This document shows, piece by piece, positions 9,207-18,638 of a DNA stretch of 64,000 nt (the first letter of the stretch is position 1; each line of letters opens with the position of its first letter). Under the pieces are notes generated by a model. It was given only the letters and a program-made list of their open reading frames with translations. It searched no databases and was not told where the DNA came from. A program made the position numbers and the translations under genes. Where the stretch lies: contig CALUIB010000006.1 in the NCBI GenBank assembly GCA_944320595.1, positions 62,001 through 126,000 of the forward strand, in the 5' to 3' direction. This DNA comes from an uncultured Muribaculaceae bacterium. GTDB lineage: Bacteria > Bacteroidota > Bacteroidia > Bacteroidales > Muribaculaceae.

Positions 9207-10157
9207 TTATATTTCTTCGGATATTTCGTAGTGGTTCCGGTCTGTAGCGTGACGGCACACAAGTTCCCCCACGAATCCAGCAAGGAAGAGCTGAGTGCCA
9301 AGTATCATAGCAGTCAACGACAGATAGAAATATGGCGAATCGGTTACAAGAATGTAGCTATGCCCAGTGTACAGGTTGTATAATTTTATTGCCCCGACAG
9401 CAATCACCGAAATCAAACCTATCAAGAACATTATACTGCCAAGGAAACCAAAGAAATGCATCGGCTTGACACCAAATTTCGACAAGAACCACAATGTACC
9501 AAGGTCGAGATAGCCGTTGACGAAACGGCTCAACCCAAACTTCGACTTGCCATACTTGCGAGCCTGATGATGCACCACCTTCTCGCCTATTTTTGTGAAA
9601 CCGGCATTCTTCGCAAGATATGGAATGTAGCGATGCATATCGCCATACACTTCTATGTGCTTTACCACCTCCTTGCGATAGGCTTTCAGCCCGCAATTGA
9701 AGTCGTGCAAGTTGTGAATACCACTCACACGACGTGCCGACGCATTGAATAGCTTTGTCGGTATGGTCTTGCTTAATGGGTCGTAGCGTTTTTTCTTCCA
9801 CCCCGACACTAAGTCGTAACCCTCTTTTATTATCATGTCGCGCAGTGCCGGTATCTCGTCGGGGCTATCCTGCAAGTCGGCATCCATGGTTATCACCACA
9901 TCGCCCTCGGCACGCAGGAAACCTGTGTTCAAGGCAGGCGACTTGCCGTAGTTTCGCCTAAAACATACTCCTTTCACGCAAGGGTTCTTGGCCTGTAGCT
10001 GCTTTATTACCTGCCATGAGCCATCGGTGCTACCGTCGTTGATAAACAGTATCTCATAGCTATAACCATGTTCCCTCATCACTCTGGCTATCCACTCCTC
10101 AAGCTCGGGCAGCGACTCGGCCTCATTATATAATGGTACTACAACCGATATATCCAT
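9207..10157 (-). CDS. GT2 family polyprenyl-phosphate glycosyltransferase
   Basis: A 316-residue protein of the DPM1/GtrB type. The N-terminal GT-A domain carries ISVVVPLYNEAESLPEL, FINDGSTDGS and MDADLQDSPDEIP (the DxD-type metal site). The acceptor-side motif HDFNCGLKAYRKEV follows. Two C-terminal membrane helices (about residues 232-256 and 276-300) anchor it in the inner membrane. It probably loads a sugar onto a polyprenyl phosphate carrier on the cytoplasmic side. The DUF4199 gene lies 24 nt upstream on the same strand, a pairing I recall as common in Bacteroidetes. Confidence 0.9.
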   Translation of the reverse strand: MDISVVVPLYNEAESLPELEEWIARVMREHGYSYEILFINDGSTDGSWQVIKQLQAKNPCVKGVCFRRNYGKSPALNTGFLRAEGDVVITMDADLQDSPDEIPALRDMIIKEGYDLVSGWKKKRYDPLSKTIPTKLFNASARRVSGIHNLHDFNCGLKAYRKEVVKHIEVYGDMHRYIPYLAKNAGFTKIGEKVVHHQARKYGKSKFGLSRFVNGYLDLGTLWFLSKFGVKPMHFFGFLGSIMFLIGLISVIAVGAIKLYNLYTGHSYILVTDSPYFYLSLTAMILGTQLFLAGFVGELVCRHATDRNHYEISEEI

Positions 10158-10181
10158 TTCTTAAACTTCCTATATATGTAA

Positions 10182-10754
10182 TTATTTTTTCACATAAAAA
10201 TCATTTCTTGGCGGAATGCGCCTCATCCCAAGTATGAACGCAAGCACCATCGACACAAGCGAGCCAAGGAAGGTGGTAAGCATTACCATCTGAACCACCA
10301 CCTCCATTGCCGACGGCAAGGCATGCCGCTCGACTATCGTCTCCATTATCCGAACCATCTCAGCGGCACTCTCGCCTGGCACTGCCTTATACACGTTGAT
10401 GGCAGCCATTACCTGGTCGTAGATGAATGTGGGCATCACATATTGCATCCACACGTATGTGACAGCCCCGCATATCAGCGAGCCACATATAAATATCATC
10501 AGCCCAAGCATCCACAACGACGCAAACGGTGCATATCCACGCATCTGCGAGCGGTAACGCCGCAGCATGGGATACACCACCGCCGGCACTGCCACCATCA
10601 TAGCCATAGCCGCAAGCATAAGTATGGTATGTGTGAATCCGTACATTATGGCAAGAGCCATGACCGTGAGGTAAACGCCGAACCATGCGCCATACTCGGC
10701 ACCTTGTCGGTAAACCGATTTTACTGTGTCGTCGATATTGTTTTTTTCAACCAT
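10182..10754 (-). CDS. DUF4199 family membrane protein
   Basis: A 190-residue protein with four hydrophobic helices (about residues 24-45, 50-70, 78-105 and 150-178) and a short charged C-terminus. The topology and the opening VKSVYRQGAEYGAWFGVYL match the DUF4199 family, whose function is unknown. The start is placed at ATG 10754 because the promoter element TAACTTTG ends only 5 nt upstream, suggesting a leaderless mRNA. It is the promoter-proximal partner of the glycosyltransferase. Confidence 0.8.
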   Translation of the reverse strand: MVEKNNIDDTVKSVYRQGAEYGAWFGVYLTVMALAIMYGFTHTILMLAAMAMMVAVPAVVYPMLRRYRSQMRGYAPFASLWMLGLMIFICGSLICGAVTYVWMQYVMPTFIYDQVMAAINVYKAVPGESAAEMVRIMETIVERHALPSAMEVVVQMVMLTTFLGSLVSMVLAFILGMRRIPPRNDFYVKK

Positions 10755-10759
10755 AGGCA

Positions 10760-10767
10760 CAAAGTTA
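10760..10767 (-). promoter_or_regulatory. TAnnTTTG element abutting the DUF4199 start
   Basis: TAACTTTG on the minus strand, ending five bases before the ATG. No good TTG at the upstream position. 10768-10904 contains no other recognisable feature. Confidence 0.5.
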
Positions 10768-10904
10768 ATCATAAATACCGATAACACGTTTTTATTTCAT
10801 GCTGTTTTTTGCACTGTACTCGTGCAGGACATATCCACGTGGAAATGCCGAGCGGCTTAGCAGATAGCTTTTGAGGTACGACCAACGTAATTTTTTGCGG
10901 AAGG

Positions 10905-12471
<1,567 letters not shown>

Positions 12472-12475
<4 letters not shown>

Positions 12476-12696
12476 AAGTATATATTATTTATGTCGTTTG
12501 TAACCGCATCATCTTCGGCTGCGCTTGACAGCCCTTTCAATATTTCAACCTCATTCGGTTCTAAATGTATATACTCCTCCCCTCTTGCAAAGAAATTTTG
12601 CAAGAGTTGTTGTGACCCCACATTGTGTCGGTCGGCAATAAAGCACACCGCCTCATCGGTACACAATTTTTCAAGTAATTCTGCCTTTTGTTCCAT
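12472..12696 (-). CDS. Small protein (74 aa) of unknown function, first gene of redox operon
   Basis: A 74-residue soluble, mildly acidic protein: an N-terminal helix-rich part (EQKAELLEKLCTDEAVCFIA), then a Gln/Phe segment and an acidic tail. No signal peptide, membrane helix or recognised motif, and I cannot assign a family. It is credible as a gene because its stop overlaps the next start (4 nt) and a promoter-like TAATTTTG lies 24 bp upstream. Confidence 0.65.
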
Positions 12697-12720
12697 TGCA
12701 TCTCTGTTGTTTATTCATTG

Positions 12721-12746
12721 CAAAATTACTTTGCAATGGTGCGAAA
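12721..12746 (-). promoter_or_regulatory. Promoter for the minus-strand redox operon
   Basis: TAATTTTG on the minus strand (12728-12721) with a TTTC at the upstream position about 18 bp away. Predicted start is near 12717, about 20 nt before the 74-residue gene. Confidence 0.5.
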
Positions 12747-12750
12747 CTTA

Positions 12751-12790
12751 GTAACTCTATATTGGCAAACTGTACCATTTTTACTGAAAT
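12751..12790 (+). promoter_or_regulatory. Putative AraC operator, site A
   Basis: GTACCATTTTTACTGAAAT at 12772-12790 matches site B (17673-17691) at 17 of 19 positions. A weaker copy starting GTAAC lies exactly 21 bp upstream at 12751, fitting a two-half-site operator of the AraC type. It lies in the divergent region between the 74-residue gene and the regulator gene. Confidence 0.55.
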
Positions 12791-12825
12791 TGCAATCTGC
12801 GCAAACCATTATCGGTGAAATGTTC

Positions 12826-12833
12826 TATCTTTG
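12826..12833 (+). promoter_or_regulatory. TAnnTTTG element for the AraC regulator gene
   Basis: TATCTTTG, an exact match to the consensus; predicted start near 12837. This supports the ATG at 12859, since longer readings would begin before the transcription start. Confidence 0.6.
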
Positions 12834-12858
12834 CGAATATTCAAGAGTATGGAACAAG

Positions 12859-13758
12859 ATGAGCAAGATATTAAAAGTAAGAAATGTAAATGACTATGGC
12901 CGCTACCTGGGATGCGCCGACTGCCACCCATTAGTCAGCGTCATAGATTACGCCGAGGTGTCGCCCATACGCCACAGCCTGAACAATTACAGCGTATATG
13001 GGCTGTTCTTGCGAGACGATGCCGATGTGGACTTGGATTATGGCTGTGGCAAATATGATTATAACAAAGGCACGTTGCTGTGCGTGGCTCCCGGACAGAT
13101 AGGCGGCAAGGAGGATAACGGCGAACAGGTGGCAATTACAGGCTGGGCACTGCTGTTCCATCCCGACCTGCTGCATGGCTTTCCACTCGAAAAGCACATC
13201 AAGGATTATTCTTTTTTCGACTACCGCGTCAATGAGGCTTTGCACATGACCGACGAGGAACACACTATCCTTGTCTCGCTGATGCGCCAAATACGTGAAG
13301 AGCTCGGCAAGAAACCCGACGGACTCCAAGATGCCATACTCGTGGGCTACATCGAATTGGCACTCAACTTCTGTCAACGGTTCTACAACCGCCAGTTTGT
13401 TACCCGAAGGATAGAGAACTCCGACATACTCGTCCGTTTCGACCGCCTGCTACGCAGCTATTTCGAGGACAAGCTCCAACTAACACTCGGCATACCTACC
13501 GTACAGTATTGCGCCGACAAACTGTGCATGTCGCCCAACTACTTCGGCGATGTCATCAAAAAAACAACTGGCGACACGGCAAGCAGCCATATACGCCAGT
13601 TTGTCATTCAGCTTGCCAAAAACGGGCTGGCAGCAGGAGAAACCATCACCCAAGTGTCAGATCGCCTCGGTTTTGAATATCCCCAGCATTTCAGCCGAAT
13701 GTTCAAGAAACAGGAGGGCATAACTCCATCGGAATATTGCCAAGGGTTACGAACCTAA
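12859..13758 (+). CDS. AraC-family transcriptional regulator
   Basis: A 299-residue regulator. The N-terminal sensor domain (about residues 1-170) has a cupin-like character (LDYGCGKYDYNKGTLLCVAPGQIG). The C-terminal HTH_18/AraC domain has two helix-turn-helix units: one around VQYCADKLCMSPNYFGDVIK and one around TQVSDRLGFEYPQHFSRMFK, ending GITPSEYCQ. It probably binds tandem sites and activates or represses the flanking redox operons in response to a small molecule. The divergent arrangement with the aldo/keto-reductase operon and the shared motif A/B/C support this. The ligand is unknown. Confidence 0.9.
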   Translation: MSKILKVRNVNDYGRYLGCADCHPLVSVIDYAEVSPIRHSLNNYSVYGLFLRDDADVDLDYGCGKYDYNKGTLLCVAPGQIGGKEDNGEQVAITGWALLFHPDLLHGFPLEKHIKDYSFFDYRVNEALHMTDEEHTILVSLMRQIREELGKKPDGLQDAILVGYIELALNFCQRFYNRQFVTRRIENSDILVRFDRLLRSYFEDKLQLTLGIPTVQYCADKLCMSPNYFGDVIKKTTGDTASSHIRQFVIQLAKNGLAAGETITQVSDRLGFEYPQHFSRMFKKQEGITPSEYCQGLRT

Positions 13759-13896
13759 GGCACCAAATTAAATATCGCCCACAAATTCAGCTCGTGAACA
13801 AAATTAGGAAAACCACGCATCACGCATAATAGGTAGCACTCACGCACTCAAGTGAATACTGAGTACAAAAGGTTCCACACGCCATGAAACCATTCC

Positions 13897-14343
13897 TTAT
13901 CTTTTCATTTCTAAGATTGGGAACGGATTGCCCTCGCTGTCGCATTCATTGCGCTTGAAAGTCTTGAACCCCATACGCTCGTAAAACTTTGTGGCATCGG
14001 GATTCTGTTCATTAACATCGACATATTCCACGTTCAAGTCACTGAAAGCACGTTCCACAAGCATCTTGCCCAATCCCTTGCGGAAATAGTCGGGATGAAG
14101 GAAAAGCATCTCGATTTTTCGCTCTTGCACACCCATAAATCCAACAGGGCGCATACCGTCTTCTACCACCCACAAGGTTTCGATGTACCGCAAGGCTCCT
14201 TCGGCTTGCGGAGTCAGCCTAATAATGTCAGTTTCGGTCAAGAAATGATGACTGGCACGAGCTGATGCCTCCCACACTTCCAACAATTTGCCAATAAACA
14301 TCGGCGTTCGCCTACTTTTCTCTATCGTTGCAATGTTCCACAT
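13897..14343 (-). CDS. GNAT family N-acetyltransferase
   Basis: A 148-residue acetyl-CoA-dependent acetyltransferase. Motif A is visible as IEMLFLHPDYFRKGLGKML (acetyl-CoA pyrophosphate loop R/KxxGxG/K), followed by motif B with NEQNPDATKFYERMGFKTF. It overlaps the end of the amidohydrolase gene by 22 nt, so the two are translationally coupled, and it is the last gene of the flavodoxin operon. The acceptor amine is unknown. The convergent gap 13759-13896 shows no gene and no convincing terminator. Confidence 0.9.
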   Translation of the reverse strand: MWNIATIEKSRRTPMFIGKLLEVWEASARASHHFLTETDIIRLTPQAEGALRYIETLWVVEDGMRPVGFMGVQERKIEMLFLHPDYFRKGLGKMLVERAFSDLNVEYVDVNEQNPDATKFYERMGFKTFKRNECDSEGNPFPILEMKR

Positions 14344-15431
14344 AATTTTTGAAGTATTTTTTCCTTGTGTAAAGATAGTGCAAATCGAGGTTGCTTTTCA
14401 ATCCGACAGGCTTGAAGTTGCAGTCCCATAAACAGGCTTTCGGCATTCTTCCACATGAACAAGTCGGTATATCTGGCAAGCTCCTTGTCCGATGCAAGGG
14501 TTTGTTTCAGCCTTTGCAGATTAGCTTTCAGCACTGCATCGGGCAGATAGGGATAATCCGAACCGTAAAAGACATGGTCGGGCGTAGTGATGGTCAGCAA
14601 CGACCGCAACACCTCAATTGTCGGGCTACCTGCCAAGTCGAAGTAGAGGCGCGACAAGTTGCCTTCCCAGTCTATCGGCTGCATATAGCCCTGTTTTACC
14701 ATCGCCGAAAGGATAGATTTCATTCGCGGCAACGCCAACGGCAGAAACGAGCCGCAATGAGGTACGACCACTTTCAAGTTCGGGTAGCGTACCAACACAT
14801 TCCTTGCCAACATATTCACCACGGCACGGGTAGTCTCTGCGGGATATTCATACATTGCCAGCGGCGTAGTGGATATGCTTTCTTCCGAGCAAGGCGTGGG
14901 GCGGTGTGGGTGGATGATGACAACAGCATGGCGTTCATTAAGGACTTCCATCAGTGGGTCCAGCTCCTCGTCGCCCAAGTATTGCCCACGGCTGTTGGTA
15001 GCCAACTTCACGCCGTCAGCTTTCAACGTATCAAGCGCATAAACAGCTTCACGGATGGCAGCATCCACATCAGGCAACGGCAGGGCAGCGCAGAACTTGA
15101 ACCTGCCGGGATATTGCCGTTTCACCTCCGCCGAAACCTCATTCACGCGACGGATGCACTTGGCACTCTCCTCCACGTTGCCATAATATGGCTGTGGGGC
15201 AGGCATGGTAAGCACGGCAGTGCGGATACCCGCGCTGTCCATAAAAGCAAGATGCCGTTCCGCCTCCCAAACAGGCAATGGAAAAGTCTCCTCCAATTCC
15301 GCTCCGTGCGCTTTCAGCACTTCCATATATTCGGGAATTATGATGTTGGTGTGCACATCGACCGTCTGCGCCGACAACGGAGAGGAAACCAATGTCAACC
15401 CCAACAATACCATATAGATTTTCAGTTTCAT
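14322..15431 (-). CDS. Exported amidohydrolase-2 (ACMSD-like) family protein
   Basis: A 369-residue protein with a signal peptide (MKLKIYMVLLGLTLVSSPLSA) and a metal-dependent TIM-barrel hydrolase/decarboxylase domain. Metal and catalytic positions include His in VVIIHPHRP, His in VVPHCGS and Asp in YGSDYPYLPD. The first metal motif after the signal peptide reads VDVHTNI: the second His of the usual HxH is Asn. The C-terminus ends with a Leu/Lys-rich extension. ATG 15431 is chosen because it begins a proper signal peptide, while the longer reading adds an unrelated acidic stretch. It lies between the exported flavin protein and the acetyltransferase in one operon. Confidence 0.82.
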   Translation of the reverse strand: MKLKIYMVLLGLTLVSSPLSAQTVDVHTNIIIPEYMEVLKAHGAELEETFPLPVWEAERHLAFMDSAGIRTAVLTMPAPQPYYGNVEESAKCIRRVNEVSAEVKRQYPGRFKFCAALPLPDVDAAIREAVYALDTLKADGVKLATNSRGQYLGDEELDPLMEVLNERHAVVIIHPHRPTPCSEESISTTPLAMYEYPAETTRAVVNMLARNVLVRYPNLKVVVPHCGSFLPLALPRMKSILSAMVKQGYMQPIDWEGNLSRLYFDLAGSPTIEVLRSLLTITTPDHVFYGSDYPYLPDAVLKANLQRLKQTLASDKELARYTDLFMWKNAESLFMGLQLQACRIEKQPRFALSLHKEKILQKLCGTLQR

Positions 15432-15532
15432 AAGCAGTCTTAAATCATCAGCATTCCCACACATTTCTACTTCTACATTTTCCGCAATTTTCCCCATATT
15501 TCTGTTCTTCTATCGTTTTTTATTGATTTACG

Positions 15533-16525
15533 CTACTCCATGAAGTTATTGATTCGGTTGGCAGGATTGAGCGGCGTTTGGTCCGACAGTACCAATGATT
15601 TAACCATGTGCAGCGTTCCTTGCTTGTATTTCTGGAAATGTTCGGAAGCTATGTGTTTGTCGTATGCCTCCTTACTTGCGTATGTTTCAAGAATGGTTAT
15701 TTTGCAAGGATTGTCTTTTTCACAGACAGCATACATGGTCAACACGCCAGGTTCGGTACGCAGGGAAACCTCCCCCACCTCTGTAGCATATTTCATGTAT
15801 TCGTCGAGGAACCGCGGATAGACTTCGATTTTCGACAGGCGCACTATACCGTCGGTAGCCATTTTTTCCTTGGCGCACATACCCGGCTGCTTGTCCAAAT
15901 TAAGGCATTTGCCGATTATCTCACCGGTAGCGAGGTAAGAATAGGTCGGAAACTCAAACAAGACAGGTTTCAATCGCGCATAGTCGAGTTTACCGTCCTG
16001 GTCAAGCACATCGGGTGCGGCGTAGGTGTTGGCAATGGAGCAAACGAAGTTGTCAAACCCTTCTGTTTCATAAATATCCACCACATCACACTCCATCGTC
16101 AATGGCGAGTCATCAATCACAGGAGTACCATTTTCACCCCAATGATATTCAAACACCTCCGACTTGTCAACCGTAGCTCCGCTCACACTGCCTACATAGT
16201 CTGCCACGGGCAGCATCTCTCGGCTCACAAGATTTACCGACAGTTTTTTGGATGCCTTTATTCCTTGATTGGTATAGTGGCTCTTGCTCATGCTGACGAG
16301 TACCCGGTCATGGCCGATAATGCCTGTATGCCCCACGACAAGCCAGTTAACTTTTCCGTCAACTTCCGCACCGATTACGGTCATCGGTTTTGGGTAAAGA
16401 GCGAGCACACTTCCTATGTTTTGTTTTTCCGTTTCTTGAATATTGGATTGGTGTGTTTCCCTTTCGGCCACGCCGCATGATAACAGTCCGAACATGAATA
16501 ATGCTATAAAAATACTTCGTACCAT
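15533..16525 (-). CDS. Lipoprotein fusing a flavin-reductase-like domain to an antibiotic-biosynthesis-monooxygenase (ABM) domain
   Basis: A 330-residue lipoprotein: signal with lipobox LLSC (Cys17), short linker, a flavin-reductase-like split barrel (about residues 36-212; IGSVLALYPKPMTVIGAEV, GHTGIIGHDRVLVSM) and a C-terminal ABM/YgiN-like ferredoxin-fold domain (about 225-312; IVRLSKIEVYPRFLDEYM, TILETYASKEAYDKHI, HFQKYKQGT). The flavin part is a close paralogue of the cytoplasmic protein at 11915-12475. ABM domains act as cofactor-independent monooxygenases on quinol-like substrates, so the fusion may handle flavin or quinone substrates outside the cytoplasm. It follows the exported flavodoxin gene with a 15-nt gap. 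Confidence 0.83.
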   Translation of the reverse strand: MVRSIFIALFMFGLLSCGVAERETHQSNIQETEKQNIGSVLALYPKPMTVIGAEVDGKVNWLVVGHTGIIGHDRVLVSMSKSHYTNQGIKASKKLSVNLVSREMLPVADYVGSVSGATVDKSEVFEYHWGENGTPVIDDSPLTMECDVVDIYETEGFDNFVCSIANTYAAPDVLDQDGKLDYARLKPVLFEFPTYSYLATGEIIGKCLNLDKQPGMCAKEKMATDGIVRLSKIEVYPRFLDEYMKYATEVGEVSLRTEPGVLTMYAVCEKDNPCKITILETYASKEAYDKHIASEHFQKYKQGTLHMVKSLVLSDQTPLNPANRINNFME

Positions 16526-16540
16526 ATTATATTTCCTCTA

Positions 16541-17590
16541 TTATTGTCTTTCAAATCTCACGTTTATGCTCCCTGCTCCTTGCAGCAGGCTGATGCCAAC
16601 CCCGTCGATATGTCCGATTTTTATGAGCGAGCTGCTTGCCGACCAGTCCTGACAAAAGATGGCGACGTTGCCCCACGGCTCGTAGATGGTGATGTCGCCC
16701 GGCACTGGGTCGCAGCCACGCGGTGTATCATCAAGGCTTAGTTCCGGTTCGGGATAAAATATCTTTTCCACTCCGTTGTTGTAGTCCTCCAAAGTCACCT
16801 CCAGTGGCAGTCGCGATAGGAAATCATGGGCGGCACCATTGTCCTCCATGGTGGCTGTGATAATTTGACTGCCTACGATGATGTTAATGCCCAAGTCTTC
16901 CACGACATTATCTTGCCCTTCCTCGCTGCTTGCGCCAAGACTTTCGAGCCACTGCGTAATGCGGGTCTCCATGCTATCCATCGTGCTTGAGGTGAGCAAC
17001 AGCGATTCTTCAAACATGGCACCGGGAACAAGCCTTGCGGCATCCGCCTCCGACGTACTTATACCGCTGCTCCCACTGCTGGCAAAAAGGGCAATGCGTT
17101 TTCCTGCCAACAAATCGGCGTGGCTGTGAAGAAACGCCTGCATGGGAGTCGCAATATGTCCATACCAAATAGGATAGCCAACGAACACAATGTCATAATC
17201 GTCGAAACTTTCCACCGACGTGGTGATGGCAGGATAAACACCTTGCTCGATGGCCGCCAGTTCGGACTGCGCACGGTCGAGCATAGCACTGTATTCATTG
17301 TCGTATGGCGTTTCTGGCACAACCTCTACTATGTCGCAATTCAATTCAGACATTATTGTCTGCGCCATGCGCTCGGTGTTGCCTGTACGTGAGCAGTATA
17401 GGACAAGGTAGCGATGCAAGTCGTGGTCGCCCGCGCTGTCGGTTCCTTCACTTTCATTTCCTCCATCTCCGTCATCACCTCCGGGAGGAACTTGTTCATG
17501 CCCATCGCGCCGAGGTTCGTCTCCACCGCACGACGTGGCCGACAGCAATGTGGCAAATAGCAGCAACGGGATAAGTAATAACTTATTCAT
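16541..17590 (-). CDS. Lipoprotein flavodoxin with C-terminal cyclophilin-like domain
   Basis: A 349-residue lipoprotein: lipobox ATSC (Cys21), an Asp/Gly/Glu-rich linker (to about residue 58), a flavodoxin domain (about 60-220) with FMN phosphate loop YCSRTGNTERMA and GYPIWYGHIATP, and a cyclophilin-like beta-barrel (about 232-345; TATMEDNGAAHDFLSRLPL, GDITIYEPWGNVAIF, KIGHID). Flavodoxins carry electrons by FMN; one tethered outside the cytoplasm is unusual. It is the first gene of the operon continuing with the flavin/ABM lipoprotein, amidohydrolase and acetyltransferase, with a consensus -7 element and the shared operator motif upstream. Confidence 0.87.
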   Translation of the reverse strand: MNKLLLIPLLLFATLLSATSCGGDEPRRDGHEQVPPGGDDGDGGNESEGTDSAGDHDLHRYLVLYCSRTGNTERMAQTIMSELNCDIVEVVPETPYDNEYSAMLDRAQSELAAIEQGVYPAITTSVESFDDYDIVFVGYPIWYGHIATPMQAFLHSHADLLAGKRIALFASSGSSGISTSEADAARLVPGAMFEESLLLTSSTMDSMETRITQWLESLGASSEEGQDNVVEDLGINIIVGSQIITATMEDNGAAHDFLSRLPLEVTLEDYNNGVEKIFYPEPELSLDDTPRGCDPVPGDITIYEPWGNVAIFCQDWSASSSLIKIGHIDGVGISLLQGAGSINVRFERQ

Positions 17591-17620
17591 AGTTACTTCA
17601 TTTTAAATATTTTCTATAAT

Positions 17621-17629
17621 GCAAAGATA
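17621..17629 (-). promoter_or_regulatory. Promoter element for the flavodoxin operon
   Basis: TATCTTTGC on the minus strand, an exact TAnnTTTG match; predicted start near 17617, about 27 nt before the lipoprotein start. The upstream TTG is not at ideal spacing, consistent with activator dependence. Confidence 0.6.
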
Positions 17630-17672
17630 CTGCGGCGCATAATCAAGGCGGATAAACATATCCACTGTGTTT

Positions 17673-17691
17673 GTAACAATTTTACTGAAAT
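17673..17691 (+). promoter_or_regulatory. Putative AraC operator, site B
   Basis: GTAACAATTTTACTGAAAT, 17/19 identical to site A at 12772-12790, about 44 bp upstream of the flavodoxin -7 element. A weak partial copy (AACAT...CACTG) lies about 20 bp to its left. Confidence 0.55.
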
Positions 17692-17751
17692 GGCGTTCCG
17701 CGGCACGGCAGCTTGTGCACACTCCACTTGAAAAAAATTGCGAGATTTGAA

Positions 17752-18627
17752 TTACAGGCTTGTCAGCACAGGATTATCCAAATAATTGAACAACCGATGC
17801 ACTTCGCTTGGTTTGCGAGGGTCGAGCATCAGCGGATGCGAAAGGTCGAGCGTGGAAATCAAGCGCATATCCTCTGCCGACAGTTCAAAATCCCAAATGC
17901 CAAGGTTCTCTTCCATGCGACTCTGGTGGACGGATTTCGGTATGACGCTCACGCCTCGCTGCACATTCCAGCGGAGAATGATTTGCGCCACCGTCTTGCC
18001 GTGTCTTTCCGCAATGTTTTTCAAAACTGGATTGGTGAACATACCATTCATCCCTTCCGCAAAAGGTGCCCATGCTTGCGGCACAATGCCGTATTCACGC
18101 AAAATGGCAAGCTCGTCTTCCCGTTGGTAGAAGGGGTGCAATTCCAGTTGGTTCACCATCGGCTTAATTTCTGCCGTATAGCAGATGTCTATGATGCGGT
18201 CGCTTTGGAAATTGCTCACGCCGATGGCACGGATACGCCCCTCTTTGTACAGCTCCTCCATTGCCCTCCATGCACCGTAATAATCACCGAATGGCATGTG
18301 GATTAGATACAAGTCGAGGTAATCAAAACAAAGATTGCCAAGCGTCCGCTGGAAAGCCTCTTTCGTATGCTCATATCCCATTTCGTTGATAAAAGCTTTT
18401 GAGGTGACGAACAAATCCCCTCTCGAAACACCCGACTTGCGGACTGCATCGCCCACTGCCATTTCATTTCTATAAGAAGATGCCGTATCAATCAAGCGAT
18501 AACCCGTGGCAATTGCTTCCGACACTGCCTGTTCACACACTTTGAGGTCGGACACTTGAAATACGCCGAACCCCTCCTGCGGCATTTCCACTCCGTTATG
18601 TAATTTGATAGTCTGCATATTAGTCAT
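17752..18627 (-). CDS. Aldo/keto reductase (DkgA-like)
   Basis: A 291-residue aldo/keto reductase of the 2,5-diketo-gluconate reductase type. Catalytic tetrad: Asp47 and Tyr52 (YRLIDTASSYRNE), Lys77 (VTSKAFI), His110 (LYLIHMPFG). The cofactor-binding VSVIPKSVHQSRMEENLG is intact. No export signal. It follows the iron-sulfur aldo/keto reductase with an 11-nt gap. The start could also be the fourth codon (MQTIKL), which changes little. Confidence 0.93.
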   Translation of the reverse strand: MTNMQTIKLHNGVEMPQEGFGVFQVSDLKVCEQAVSEAIATGYRLIDTASSYRNEMAVGDAVRKSGVSRGDLFVTSKAFINEMGYEHTKEAFQRTLGNLCFDYLDLYLIHMPFGDYYGAWRAMEELYKEGRIRAIGVSNFQSDRIIDICYTAEIKPMVNQLELHPFYQREDELAILREYGIVPQAWAPFAEGMNGMFTNPVLKNIAERHGKTVAQIILRWNVQRGVSVIPKSVHQSRMEENLGIWDFELSAEDMRLISTLDLSHPLMLDPRKPSEVHRLFNYLDNPVLTSL

Positions 18628-18638
18628 TTTTTATATAA

